DNA of 64,000 bases, from NCBI RefSeq assembly GCF_000182565.1, contig NW_015971544.1:122622-186621 (forward strand), written 5' to 3'. The first letter of the stretch is position 1; the number at the start of each line of letters is the position of its first letter. Shown one piece after another: positions 41,861 through 53,726 of this stretch. The DNA comes from Spizellomyces punctatus DAOM BR117. Its lineage: Eukaryota; Chytridiomycota; Chytridiomycetes; Spizellomycetales; Spizellomycetaceae. The position numbers and the translations under genes are program-made. Below the pieces are notes generated by a model. The model searched no databases. It was not told the DNA's origin and worked only from the letters and a program-made list of their open reading frames with translations.

Positions 41861-43636
41861 CCTGCTGAACACTTTTGGTCTACCGTGTCCATCCAACATT
41901 GATTGCACGATTGTCAGCATATTACAGGTTGCCAGCATATCTCGGTTCCAGTAGCGCATCGTCCAGGCTTGCTGCAAACAGTTAGGGTTGGTACAACCCA
42001 GCAATCCGTGGACTTTTTCCATCTTGCCTTCGCGACGGCGCCAAGGTCTTGAATGAGGTCGTTCTTTGAATTCTTTCTCGACAAACTCAGAGGATGAACA
42101 GCGAGGGCAAACAGATGAGGTCTTGTGTTCATCAAGAAGAAAACAATCAATGCGGTTGCGCTTAAAGAGGGTGCGCCAGCCTTTTGTCTTGGATGAGGTC
42201 TGAAATCTCGCAGTTCTACCGGCATCGCTCCAATCTCCCATCATAATGGTAAAGTTCCCAAACTTGTTGCGCAAGTTGGATATGAGGTTCGATTCACTCT
42301 TCTGACGGTTTATAAATGCATGCCACTTCCACCGTGTGTGGGCAGGGTGGGAGTAGAATTCCTTGCGACGATCCGAATCTGCGCGACGAACGAGAAGGTA
42401 GCGAGTAAAGTCCATGAGGTTCATCGTCTTGTGGCTTGGGATACGTGATTCTATGAGGTCAATGCCGCCGGTTTTCATCCGCTGCCGTTCTTTTGCAAAT
42501 CGACGGCTTCCAGTCTCCTTGCAGCGTTGATTGGCGGTGTAACGGAAGATGGTGCCCTTGTTGTCTTGGCAGTAGAGAATGTCGCGCTTGTTTGGATCGA
42601 TAACGACAATGTTCTCTTGACAAGCAGATAAGTTGTTTTCCACATACAGCGCCTTCACCTCAGCTGCTAGAGCCTTTGCTGACTTTTTCCCTCTGCCGCT
42701 GCGCTTTCCATACTTGTCAGCTTCAGGATGTTTCAAGTAAACTGACACCGAGGTTCCGTCCGTCGTGATCGAGCCTTCAAAACACATTCCACGACGAGAT
42801 CTAAAAGCCTTGTTCTGCAGATTACAGACGCGCAACCATAAATCGACCTTTTCGACAGTTTCCGCTTCTCGTCGCGTGATGCAAAGAAGGTGAGAGTAGA
42901 GGATGATGGTGTCGATTCGCACGTGACTTTGAATGAGCGAGCGACGAAGAGGTATGGCGCTAAACCGTCGAAATCCGTGATGCTCATAGAGTCGGGAGAG
43001 TTTGCAGTATGCAGGAAAGAAGGCGAGAGGGTCTACAGCAACCGAATATGCGAGTGGCTGGTCGTCAGAAAGGGGAATGCTAAGGGACCAAATCTCTTCT
43101 AGAAGTTCACTCTCTTCAGCAGTCAAGTCATCGAGCGACTCAGGCACGATATCAAAAAGGAAAATTGACTTCAAGTAGCGAAGACGAGCAAAGAAAGCGT
43201 TTCGCGCATCGCTTTTCAGTGGCAGTCGCTGCTTCTGTCTCTTCACATCAAGCCGCAGATTAATGTACCGGAGCAGCATCATCATGAAGTGTTCCTGGAC
43301 ATTGACCTTCAGATTCGTCATCATACTCGCTGTCAGATAATTGACTGATTGCTGCTCTTTTTGTACATTTGGATGAACGAAGCCGACGATGTTGCAGTAC
43401 CGTTGGATGTATGGCAACAAGGATTCGCGTAACGCCTTCTTCGCACCGGTTTTTGGTTGCCATGATTCACCTTTGTTGAGAAGATAGAGGATGGCTTCAA
43501 TTGTCTCTTGATTTACTGTGGGAAAGGTTGGTGCAGATAGGATGTAGAATTTGAGAGCGTGGGAAGCGTGGTCAGCAATTTGATGGATGATGGCAATGTA
43601 ATCTAGAAGACGCTGCCGGTAGGTCTCATTAGGCAA
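41840..43636 (-). CDS. Fanzor-family RNA-guided endonuclease (TnpB-related)
   Basis: A frame of 598 codons is open from the stop at 41840-41842. The C-terminal half is a split RuvC nuclease with a zinc ribbon. RuvC-I is IVVIDPNKRD with Asp at residue 347 (codon 42596-42598). The alternative RuvC-II Glu is in CFLLDEHKTS at residue 503 (42128-42130). Zinc ligands are CPRC (510/513) and CTNPNC (548/553). RuvC-III is NRDMLATCN with Asp at residue 566 (41939-41941). The N-terminal half is helical and basic, as in Fanzor1 proteins. Fanzors are eukaryotic RNA-guided DNA endonucleases. The frame is open upstream to 43723 with no ATG, so a 5' exon, a non-ATG start or truncation must be considered. The catalytic residues are all present, so it could be active. 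Confidence 0.92.
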   Translation of the reverse strand: MPNETYRQRLLDYIAIIHQIADHASHALKFYILSAPTFPTVNQETIEAILYLLNKGESWQPKTGAKKALRESLLPYIQRYCNIVGFVHPNVQKEQQSVNYLTASMMTNLKVNVQEHFMMMLLRYINLRLDVKRQKQRLPLKSDARNAFFARLRYLKSIFLFDIVPESLDDLTAEESELLEEIWSLSIPLSDDQPLAYSVAVDPLAFFPAYCKLSRLYEHHGFRRFSAIPLRRSLIQSHVRIDTIILYSHLLCITRREAETVEKVDLWLRVCNLQNKAFRSRRGMCFEGSITTDGTSVSVYLKHPEADKYGKRSGRGKKSAKALAAEVKALYVENNLSACQENIVVIDPNKRDILYCQDNKGTIFRYTANQRCKETGSRRFAKERQRMKTGGIDLIESRIPSHKTMNLMDFTRYLLVRRADSDRRKEFYSHPAHTRWKWHAFINRQKSESNLISNLRNKFGNFTIMMGDWSDAGRTARFQTSSKTKGWRTLFKRNRIDCFLLDEHKTSSVCPRCSSSEFVEKEFKERPHSRPWRRREGKMEKVHGLLGCTNPNCLQQAWTMRYWNRDMLATCNMLTIVQSMLDGHGRPKVFSRGVPAVA

Positions 43637-43713
43637 GAAAGCCTTTCCAAAGGACGTTTTGTTACAGGTATGTAAGGTGGGTTTGTCGAGTTTTTCGAGT
43701 TTTAAGGAAAAGC

Positions 43714-43726
43714 ATATGACTCTTTA
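43714..43726. repeat. 13-bp direct repeat, right copy
   Basis: The sequence atatgactcttta here includes the ATG of AASDH (43717-43719). Because MTL is also how animal AASDH begins, this copy is probably the original target and the left copy the duplicate. Confidence 0.85.
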
Positions 43727-46700
43727 TGCAAAAATATTAACAAATGCGGGAATATGTCCGAATAATGTAGCGGTTATTGCGGAAGAAGAGACTACTGGCG
43801 ATGCACATCAGCGGCTTGTCAAGCTTACCTACCGGGATGTTGTCTCACAAGTTGAACAATTATCGTTAGAATTCAAGCGGTTTGGGGTGAGTGGACCAGA
43901 GACTGACGAGGGGCGACATTAAAATAACAGAACATCCAGATTCAACGCTTCAGCTATGTCGCAACGATAATGAGCAGCTCCTACTCACTTGTCATCACGC
44001 TATTAAGGTAAGCCTGGGCGGTCCTCTTCGTCAACTTGGTGGCAAAAATCCCTTATTCGTGCAGTCTTTTCCAGCTGGGTGCTACGTATTTCCCTTTATC
44101 TGCACACACTCGCTCGCTAATTCATAGCGCGGCTACGATACAACGGATGCCCAAGTTACGATATGTACTATGTAAACGTTCCACGGCGGAAGTAAGTCTT
44201 GATTGATCCTCATCGATTCGGCAAGTGTTTGATGTTGGCGTAGAGGGTCCCCAAGGAAATCGAGCGAGTACGCATTGAAAACGTCTTCTCACTTCCTGGA
44301 TACTGCCTTTTGGTGCGAGATGAAGTGATCAAAGGTACAGGAGTTCTCGAGTGTATTACTTGGGATCTAAAGTTTAATGAGCCTATTGGGCCAGACCATG
44401 AGGAAGCCTTTGAGTCAGTAAATCTCGCCTACATCATCCAAACTTCCGGAACTACCAGGAATGGAAGAGGCATGCCAGTTCGGGTGCCACATAAGTGTAT
44501 TGCCGGAAATATAACCGCCATAGGGTGCGTGCGATAGATCCGCGATTATCTGCCGAACGTATAGGACTAAATTCCTCATCAGCAAGCGTCTAAACGGAAA
44601 CTCTACTCCTATTGTGACCTTGCAAGTTTCCGCCCCGACGTTTGACCCATCTTTGGTAGAAATGCTACTTCCCTTAACCACGAAAGGCACCATTGTCATT
44701 CCTCTCCACGACACACTCTTGAATCCGCCAATGCTGTTCGATATGATTCGAAGAACTGCAGTGACCCATCTGTTCATGACTCCGTCGCTATTCATGCAAT
44801 TTGATTCGGCAGACCAATCAAAATTGCTGGCGGCTGAGACGACTGTCCGCGACATCATTCTTGGGGGAGAGCCATTCCCAATTAGTTTAGTGAACGAGCG
44901 AAGATCTTCACTGGTGAATTTGTGGAATATATATGGCACTACGGAGTGCTCCGTCTGGGCGACTTTACAAAAGGTCGATAAAACGCCGGTCAGCATTGGA
45001 GAGGCTTTAGACGATACAGAAATATGTGTGCCAAACATGCAGAGGAACACTGGCGAATTATGGATTGGAGGACCGAAGCGGATATGTTATGTAGGAGACG
45101 AAGTCAAAGGGGAAAGGTAGGACGCCAAAGCTACTTCGTTGATTCCAACATCTTACACGGAGCAGCCTTAGGCCTACTGGTGACCTTGTTCACATTGATT
45201 CTCTTACGAATGTAATGACCTATATGGGGCGAACGAGCAATTCAATTAAACGGCTAGGTTACCGAATAAATCTGGAAGTTATTGCAGGAGCGATTGATGT
45301 TGTTCCGGGGGTAGTTCGCAGCGAGTGAGTACCTGCTTCATCACACATTTTCAGAATATACTTAACCTTTGTAATGAATAGGGCCATCTATGTGGACCGT
45401 ACCCGGAGCTTTTGTCCTACTACTCTTGTAGCATTTGTGGTAGCCCAGTGCAGAGACCGGAACCCAGTGCAATTGAGACATGCTATTGGCCAGCTGCTCG
45501 AAAAAACCCTTCCTTTCTATGCGCGACCGGATTATGTATTTTTTATAGATGACATTCCCATGACCCACCATGGCAAGGTTCGTTGAGTCTCATTCGCTCT
45601 CAGTGTCGAATCAACTTACCAATCAGAAGCATAGACGGATAGGACTGCTCTTTTGAGGATCTGGGAGGACAGAAGGAGGGTAGTTCACGAGTCTGGTCCA
45701 AGTCAATCATTGTCCAGGACCGATGTAGAGCGTCACGTACTCACCACACTAGCAAACCAAGTACCCTCGAGCCCTCAAGGTCGCGATTGGTGGTTTTTGT
45801 CCGAAGGAGGAACTAGTATTGATGCAGCAAAAGTCACTGAGGACCTACTTCGCTGGATAGGTACCTCTTCGTTGAGCACCTGATACAGAAACAGCGTGTC
45901 TAATACTTTCCATCAGCACTATCAGCAGCAAAGAGAAATAAGCCCGATGTGGAGCTGGACATGATTCGTCCAATCCTCCTTACTCGCATTCTCCACAATG
46001 CGGCCAGCGAGGTGGTAGCATATGTTACTCAACTGCTGAATTCTGACGAACCTCTGTCATCCACCGTTCGAAAACGATCTCGCCCTTCTTCTGTAGGGGA
46101 TTCAATCACCTCATGCAGACAGCGTCAGTGTCTGGATGAGAGCGAAGATCGCGCTGGCATTCTCATCGTACGTCGTACAATGGAGGCTACAACACGCTCT
46201 CATGAACATCATGATCGACATCGAGAACTCCAGAAAAAACTCAAGCTTAGAGTTCAGTGGAAGGTCAATCTAGAGAAATGCGTGGATGCCTCCCCAGTTT
46301 TACTGATCAAAGCCGAGGATGAGCGGTTAGTGTGTTTCTGGTCTTCACTTCCTCCGAAATCATCTGATCTATCGCCGCTGTTCCAGGCAGGTTCTCATGA
46401 CTTATATCGGTTCCCATGCCGGTATTTTCAGTGCGATCGACGTGCTCACCGGAACATTGATTTGGCAAGCGCAAATACGAGGCAGGATTGAGAGTAGTGC
46501 GTGCGTCACACGTGATGGAAAGGTGGTTGTTGTCGGTAAGTCTTGCTTGCGAGGCCGTTCCAGCTAGGTGTCTAGTGGTAAATGTTTAGAGATAGGGTCC
46601 TACGATTTCCGAGTGTATGCTTTCAGTACGACGTCAGGAGCCATTATCGGGACTTATGCCACGGACGGTGAAGTCAAGAGTTCGCCTGTAACTGATAAAT

Positions 46701-47539
46701 GGAACCATATTTGGGTTGGGTCTCATGATGGCAACGTGTATTGTCTTCAAGTCAGTCCAGAGTCTGATGGACTAGTTTGTTTGTGGAAATATAGTATGGA
46801 TGCAGGTGTATTTGCGTCCTGTGTAGCCGACGACGCCAGAAGGTGCGAGCAGTTGGCGCTATGTGATCTGGCATACAATACTGATTTCCCGTAGCCGAAT
46901 ATTCGCATGCGCGCTTGGAGGCAAACTTGTATGCATCACAACATCATACTCGTCTGAGCCGACAGTCTCGTGGATCAGTAACAGCCCTACGAACAAACCG
47001 TTCTTCTCATCGCCGTCCATTGATCCTAAATCTGGAAATGTTATAGTCGGCTGTGTTGATGGAAGCATTTATTGTTTCGAAGAAGACGGTGGCAACTTGG
47101 TAAGTTGAATCAGTCAACATATCATGTGCGTTCAGCTTCATACCTAACACATGCCAACGCGCCGTAGGTTTGGAGTCACTCTACCGCTGGACCTGTCTTC
47201 TCGTCTCCATGCGTTAGCTCGTTGCTGGATGTACTTTTCATCGGTTCGCATGGATGTACGGTGACATGTCTAAACCTGACAACGGGTTTACCCCAATGGC
47301 AAGAACCTCTCCGCACTCCAGCGGCTGTATACGCTAGCCCGTTCTTATCATATGACGGAGTTGTAGTAGCCAGCATAGATGGTTGGATAGGAATTGTGAA
47401 TCCCCTAACGGGCAAACTGATTGCTGAGCATATGATTGGTGGAGGCGAGGGTATTTTTTCGAGCCCTGTATGCTACGAAAAGTGGATTGTGGTGGGAGCA
47501 AGAAACAACTTTGTATATGGAATATCGATTGACTCATAG
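43717..47539 (+). CDS. AASDH/ACSF4-like protein: adenylation domain, carrier domain, PQQ beta-propeller
   Basis: Many small exons can be joined by motif. The N-terminus MTLYAKILTNAGICPNNVAV matches AASDH. The adenylation domain follows, with LGATYFPLSAHTRSL, TSGTT (A3, 44442-44456), VRVPHK, TFDPSLVEM, ILGGEPFP and NIYGTTECSVWAT (A5), and MTHHGKVDRTALL (A10 Lys). A carrier domain has the phosphopantetheine Ser in SEGGTSIDAAKV (about 45808-45838). Seven or so PQQ-type beta-propeller blades run to the end, for example CVDASPVLL, IESSACVTRDGKVVVVG and GVFASCV. The animal protein (AASDH/U26) has the same order; its physiological substrate is unsettled. The A3 loop carries a 4-residue insertion and lacks the usual Lys. 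The first exon now lies next to the Fanzor element. Confidence 0.88.
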
Positions 47540-47854
47540 TACAACATATCGGTAGTTGCGGGACTATTTTGATGAAGCTGTGCGTATGCAGCTGATATAT
47601 TACCAACGTCCTTGGATGTGAAGACAAGCCAACAAGGGTAAAGCACCGGACTATCTATGATGTCGCTAAATACCTGGTTCAGCAGACCGTTCAGGCGCAG
47701 GCGACATCGGCATTAGCGCTGGCAACGCGGACTCGTCGTGGATGCACCTAACCACAACCGATTGTAGCATAAAAAGAACTATCAGAATGTATTTGCGTAC
47801 TCTTCCTCGTTTCCAACATAGACAAACTGGGCTAAGGTATTCCACGAGCCTCAA
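47540..47854. other. Convergent intergenic stretch, no gene seen
   Basis: This is the 3' space between AASDH (plus) and the BuGZ-like gene (minus). A short minus-strand frame at 47666-47854 is AT-poor and shows no motif. Confidence 0.5.
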
Positions 47855-49123
47855 TTAATTTTCACTGAAAGCGTATTTGGGGTTTAGGGCCCTTTTTTCT
47901 TCCTAGATAATTATAAGATAGGGACTGTCAAAAAAAGGGTATGTGGAGTAGCTAGGATTGCATACCACATACCACTGAAACATCGTTATCCGAGTACACC
48001 ATATAGATCGAGGCAGATCCAGCCTTACTCGTACTCATAGATGGTGTCACAGGGGATTCAGGTCCCGACACGGGAGGTGGGATAGTAGGTCCAGTAACAG
48101 CAGCAACTTCAGGGACAGCAGGTATGGCATCGCTGTAGCTTACTGCACCTGCCGGGGGTTCGCTGTATGCAGGTTGAGTCGGCGGAGGAGGCATAGGATG
48201 CATTGGTGGAGGCGGTGTCGGTCCTGCTGGTCTTGGGGGAAGCGGGGTTCCACCGACCGGCATAGGTGGCCGGGGTGGGCCCCAGTGCGGCCCCGGAGCA
48301 CCAAATGGAGGAGCACCGTACTGTGGTATACCTGCAGGAGGCATTCTATCCAAGAGGCGTCAGCACTAAGCGCATAATTATGACGAGAAGTTATTTATGA
48401 TAATTTACCCAGGTCGCGGGGAATATGGATAACCTCCACCCGGTGGCATGTAAGGTGCCGGTGGTGGCATACCGTAAGGCCCCGGCATTCCGTAAGGTGG
48501 CCCCCCGGCTTGGACGTGATATCCTGGAGCTGGTCCTGGAAATGGTCCCGCAGGAGGGGCGCCATACGGCGCAGGTGCCGGCGCTCCGTATGGTGCCATC
48601 TGCTGCTGTTGCTTGAAGGCCTCCATTTGCTGCTTGATTTGATCCGGCGTTAGCGCACTGACGTCTATCTTCGCTCGCTTGTTGCGCTGTCCGCCTCCTG
48701 ATACTTTGTCGTAGTGAGCTTGTAAATCTGCTTCTGGCACACCTTCCATTCCGAAAATTTCGATGTCTGTTGATTCTCGGCCAGGTAGAGCATTTGACAC
48801 ACTGAGAAGGAAACACCAAATAAGCAGCCGTTGAGCCTGTAGACTACCTGTCACAGAAAAACATACGTCATGCACTTCATTTTGTGAACCTGATCCATAT
48901 GCACCACCATTCCTCCTGCTGTGTTGAGCTTTTTGCCACACTCGGTACACTTGAAGTGCTTAATCCGCTGATGATCAAATAGGACCTTCTCATCCTCAAA
49001 TTCTCTATCGCAGTACCAGCACCAAGGCTTGAGTTCCTTTCTCTTTTTCTATGGAAAGGGGACACGTTACGTTGGTCAACCTTGCATAGCTGTTTGCAAG
49101 CTCGAACGAGTTACCTTGCCCAT
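47855..49123 (-). CDS. BuGZ/ZNF207-like zinc-finger protein with GLEBS motif
   Basis: The first exon encodes only MGK (ATG 49121-49123). The second gives [18 protein letters not shown] and [20 protein letters not shown], two C2H2 fingers in the exact ZNF207 arrangement. A third exon begins NALPGREST and [11 protein letters not shown] and continues into a long Pro/Gly/Ala/Tyr-rich low-complexity region. The last small exon (about 47903-47855) reads [15 protein letters not shown] after YSDNDVSV. This corresponds to the Bub3-binding GLEBS motif (family form D-x-S-x-E-E-x-R-A-x-x-P-K-Y). In animals BuGZ binds Bub3, loads it on kinetochores and phase-separates on spindle microtubules. Four or five exons; all family landmarks are present. 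Confidence 0.93.
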
Positions 49124-49409
49124 CGTTATAGCGCGTCCACCGAAAGCACACCAAGTCGGCGAATATCCAGACTATACTCTTTCAGTTAGCAACAAAACTC
49201 AAATTCCAATACATACGACAATCTCAGATCGCGCCATCTCACCTATTTTGCTCCAATGCGAACAAAACTGCTGAAGGAGCGAGTTCCTGGGATGGCAGGG
49301 GGACAAGGTAAACTGTGCCATCGTAGCGTGGCACAGACCATCACGTGAGCTAGGAATGCATGAAATGGACCTCTGCAGGATCGTCTCTCGAGAAAGAAAA
49401 CCAATAACC

Positions 49410-52400
49410 ATGGAAGAGTCATCGAACGGAAATGTGCACACCGGAGAGACGAAAGAGCCGGGGACGCCGCCGATTGCCATTGCGCCGACGGAAGAATTAC
49501 TAGATCTTGATGAGGAGCGGAAGCCGCTGACATCAGCGACAAGGAATGTATCTACTCCGTTAGCAGACGTACCACGTCCAGAGTCTGCTAGCGCTGGAAA
49601 GATGGACCGTCTTGAGAAACTTCGTATTAAGACTCAGAAAAATCCTTGGGATGCGGATTCTTGGCAAGCCATGCTTGCAGAGTCGCAACAGCGAGGTGAT
49701 GTGGATCTTATTCGGGAGACTTACGAGGTGCTACTCCGGCAGTTTCCCACTTCAGTAAGCAGTCAACCACCAGTGCCTTTCGAATCCAGTGTTTGCCGCT
49801 CAACTTCTCCCCCGCCTCTTCATAGGCAAGATACTGGATAGCATACGCTGAATTTGAGCAAAAGCAGCGTGCGTTCGATAGGATGGAAGCCATCTTTGAG
49901 CGCTGTCTCCGCTTGGTGCCATCTGTGGAATTGTGGAAATTCTATCTAACTCATGTGCGGCGGGTTCACACTGGGGCGGGTGGTCCTCCTGAAAAGAAGC
50001 AAGAAGCTCGGGCGAAGGTGTTGAAGGCGTATGAGTTCGTGCTTCAAAATGTTGGTGTCGATAAGGAAGCCGGGTTTATATGGAGCGACTATATTCAATT
50101 TATCAAAGCAGGAGAGGTAAGTTGGCGAATATTCCTATCTGTGCATGATCAAACTATTCTTTTCGGAAACATTGGGTCACCTATCGGTTCGCTTGTTGGT
50201 TTGTGCATATTTGGAAACAATATATCCTTGATTATCAATCCCCATTTTTTGGCTGTCCTACTTTCCATGTTTCTGCGGGATTATGGTGAAGATGTGTCCA
50301 CTCGCGATATTTGTATATGGCGTCTGTTCGGAAGGGTGGAATGCTTCTGATGAAGCCGTTGCTCTCAACGGTATCATACATCGCCCCGGGTTTCCTTAAG
50401 GATTGGTCTTTGCTCTATGATCAAAGAGTCTGCTTTGATGTTGGGTTTTATGAACTCAGGAAACCCGTCCTAATCCAGCAATTCGGCAGCATGATATTTT
50501 GTAACCAAACTTTTCCATTCAATTGCCCTTCCGCAGACATCCTCGATTTACGAAGACCAGCAGAAGATGGACTCACTGCGACGAGCATACCATCGAGCCA
50601 TTTGGATACCGTTAACGAACATTGAGCAGATTTGGAAAGACTACGATGCCTTCGAAAATGGCCTTAATAAGTTGACGGTATGGCACGACCCTGAATAGTG
50701 GAACCAGATTTAATTGCCATTCCTCATATTCTGCGGCAATCCACAGGCCAAAAAGTTTCTGTCCGAGAAGTCAGCGGGATACATGACGGCCCGCACCGCT
50801 CTACGGGAGGTGAAGAATCTATTAGATCCCATTGATAAAGCACAAAAGTTATGGATGGCCAAACCACCTTCATGGACTGAGAAGGAGCTACAAATTGTAC
50901 GTTAGTAAAGAGGATATTTTCGTTGAATGAAGTCACTAACCTTGTCGGGTCCAAGCTTGCCGCTTGGAAGAGATTGATTGCATGGGAACGATCAAACCCT
51001 CTTCGTCTCGATGACAGAGGAGCTTGGATTAATAGAGTCGTGTATGCGTACAAATCCGCCTTACTGATGTTGAGACATTATCCTGAGATATAGTAAGATG
51101 GTACGCGTGCATTGATTCGCAGAGCTTCTAAACTAAGAACGGTTCGTTCCGGATTTCAGTTACGACGCTGCGTCCTTTCTCAAGGAAGTGGGCAGAACGG
51201 ATGAAGCTGCCACGATGCTCCGATCAGGTATTGACACTCTTCCAACCAGGTATGGTCGATGAAGTGGTTTCTCGAACGGATACCCGTTAAACCTCAGATT
51301 GTAGTCTTCTCTTGAACCTTTCCTTCGCCGAGCTGGAGGAATCTCGTAAAAAGGATATGAACGAACTCCAAAAGATCTTCGATACCTTGATTTCGCACTT
51401 GGAACTGAGACTGGATGAGATCAACGCAAAGTACGACGCAGAAAGGGATAGGCTGATGGCCGGTATGAGCAAAGATGAAGAAGCCGGTGGGCCGGATGAC
51501 TGGGATGGGGAGAGAAGAGAACGAGAGAGAGAGAAACTGAAAGAAAAACAGAAGGAAGTTGAACAAAAAGTGGACGAGAGGCGAAAGAAGGAGTTGGAAA
51601 ATACCAAGAAGGCTCTTAGTCTTGTGTGGATAGTATATATGAGGACAGCTCGAAGGGCACAGGTTTGCAGCAGCTTGTGGAGTCAAGGGCATACACTATA
51701 TGCTGAAACCTTATCCCAAACAGAATGTCAAAGCATCTCGGGCAGTGTTTAGCAGAGCAAGAAAGTCAGCGCACTGCACATACCATATTTGGGTGGCGGG
51801 TGGTATGTCGTCCTTCTCGTACTCGTTTTGGGAAACTGGTTTTAGGTATACCCGCTGACGCACACTTCTGAGGGCAGCTTTAATGGAGTACTACAGCAAC
51901 AAAGACCGTGACGTTGCTGGAAGAATGTTTGAGGTCGGCCTGAAAACGTTCGCGCCGGCCGATGACCCACAGGCACCTGATTTCATCCTCAATTATCTGG
52001 ATTTTCTGATCAATCTGAATGACGAAAATAGTTGAGTGTCCGATTGCGAGATTGGCAGCAACGGATGACAATTTTGGGAAGCACCACGTTGACCAGATGA
52101 CTTCTTATATTCAGATACACGCGCGTTGTTCGAACGAGCTCTGTCGGCCCTACCATCAGCCCGTGCTAAGCCAATATGGGCCAAGTTCCTATCGTACGAG
52201 ATGTCATACGGGGACCTTGCGAATGTTTTAAAAATTGAGAAGCGTCGAGCTGATGCATATCCAACCGGTATGCGCGCTTTCTATTTCCGGCATTTGCACG
52301 CCGCGATGGTAACAGTTTTTGTTCCTATAGAGCAAAAGAACTCTTTGTCTTCTCTCTCAGACATAGCAGAGCGGTGGGGCTTCTTGGACATTGACCAGGT

Positions 52401-53490
52401 CGGAGAATTTGAGCTGGGACTGCCAGGTACAGGAGTCGAGGAAATCAAATTCAGAGATATGCAATGTATAAAGGCTCACTCGCAATGCAATCAGCCCAAC
52501 GCGCGTTCGAAAAGAAAACTCCGGGAATGACTGGACTACCTTTGTCTGCCACGAACCCGCTCTCTGGCATGCAAATGTCGAAATCTGAAGATCGGGCGGC
52601 TCAGCGAAAATTCCAAAGTTTAGAGCCAGTTCACCCAGAACGGTACCCAAGACCTGACCTGAATAAGTGGTCGTCCTATAAACCCGAGCCAGCTGCTTTG
52701 AAACCGCCAGCTGCATTTGGTGCTGGAGGATCCCCTGCTCCTACTGCCAGCCCCAGTCTAGCAGCTGGAGTGCCATCGCCTGCCCAGGTGACTGGAATTT
52801 CCGGATCGAGATTAGCGATGGTGCCAGAGGCCATCGCGACATTGATGTCGGTTCTCCCTCCCTCGTCCTTATACAATGGTATGTAACTGATTTCGATGAT
52901 GTTATCCATCTGGTCTCCCTTGACCTTTACTTGTTGCGCAGGACCTATCCTCCCAATTAATGATATTCTTGAACTATTCCGCCAAATACCTTTGCCCATC
53001 CCCTCGGTGCCTCCAAAAATGGTTCCACTCCAACCTAGTGTCCAGGGATCCAGTTCATCGGGTCCAACGTCTGATAGGCAATTGCCGCCGTTCGACCGGC
53101 AACGAGGGTACGGAGATCGCAACTATGGCAGGGATAGGACTAAGGATGAAAAGGGTGGTTCTAGAGGCAGAGGACGGGTAAGATGTTGTGTGTAAGGTGA
53201 ACTCCGTCGTAGGAGTCACCAACTGATGCTTTGACTTCTAGGGTGGGCGGTTTGATGGTGGACGGAGCAGCGTGAAACGCAGGGGAGGCTTTGACGAGGA
53301 TCAAGCATACGACGGTAAGCATGAAAAGGAAAGAGTGAGCCTTATGAATCACGGATGGTAATCATTCACATTTTCTGACCCATGTATTGAACTAGGGCCA
53401 ACGCACATCAATCGGCCACCCGAGAATGACATCTTCCGAGCTCGTCATCAGTTTAAACGTTTCCGGGAAAGTGCCGGATCTGATACATAG
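49410..53490 (+). CDS. CstF77/Rna14 pre-mRNA 3'-end processing factor
   Basis: HAT repeats run through the first two thirds: [92 protein letters not shown] and [15 protein letters not shown]. The Rna14-like C-terminal region has [17 protein letters not shown], the monkeytail segment that pairs with Rna15/CstF64. An Arg/Gly-rich tail follows. The protein scaffolds cleavage and polyadenylation. A highly charged Glu/Lys/Arg stretch (51500-51600) is inserted between HAT units and looks like an extended coil. The start is set at MEESS (49410); an in-frame ATG at 49356 also exists. A dozen or so introns. The stop is TAG at 53488-53490. Confidence 0.92.
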
Positions 53491-53726
53491 TGCATTTATT
53501 TTAGCCAAATTGCCACTCCTCTATCATGCGTCTCGTAATTGCACGAATTTGGGATGGGCGTAAATGTCTATGAGCGCGGGACAGTGGATGCTATCGCCAT
53601 ATTTAGCAAACAATCACACATCTTAAAACAACAACTATTGTACAGAAAGAGAACGCCAGGGATATTTGCTAATCCTCCGTTCTCTTGGCAAAGCTAATAC
53701 GATATGGAATATTTATTACTTTGTTT

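Noticed and set aside
41754-43713. Terminal inverted repeats of a classical DNA transposon at the Fanzor unit ends
   Set aside because: The two ends (gtgcggagcc... and ...aaggaaaagc) are not inverted copies of each other.
43717-47539. AASDH as a pseudogene because of many stops in long frames
   Set aside because: The stops lie in short introns. Motifs can be joined in order from MTL to the last beta-propeller blade.
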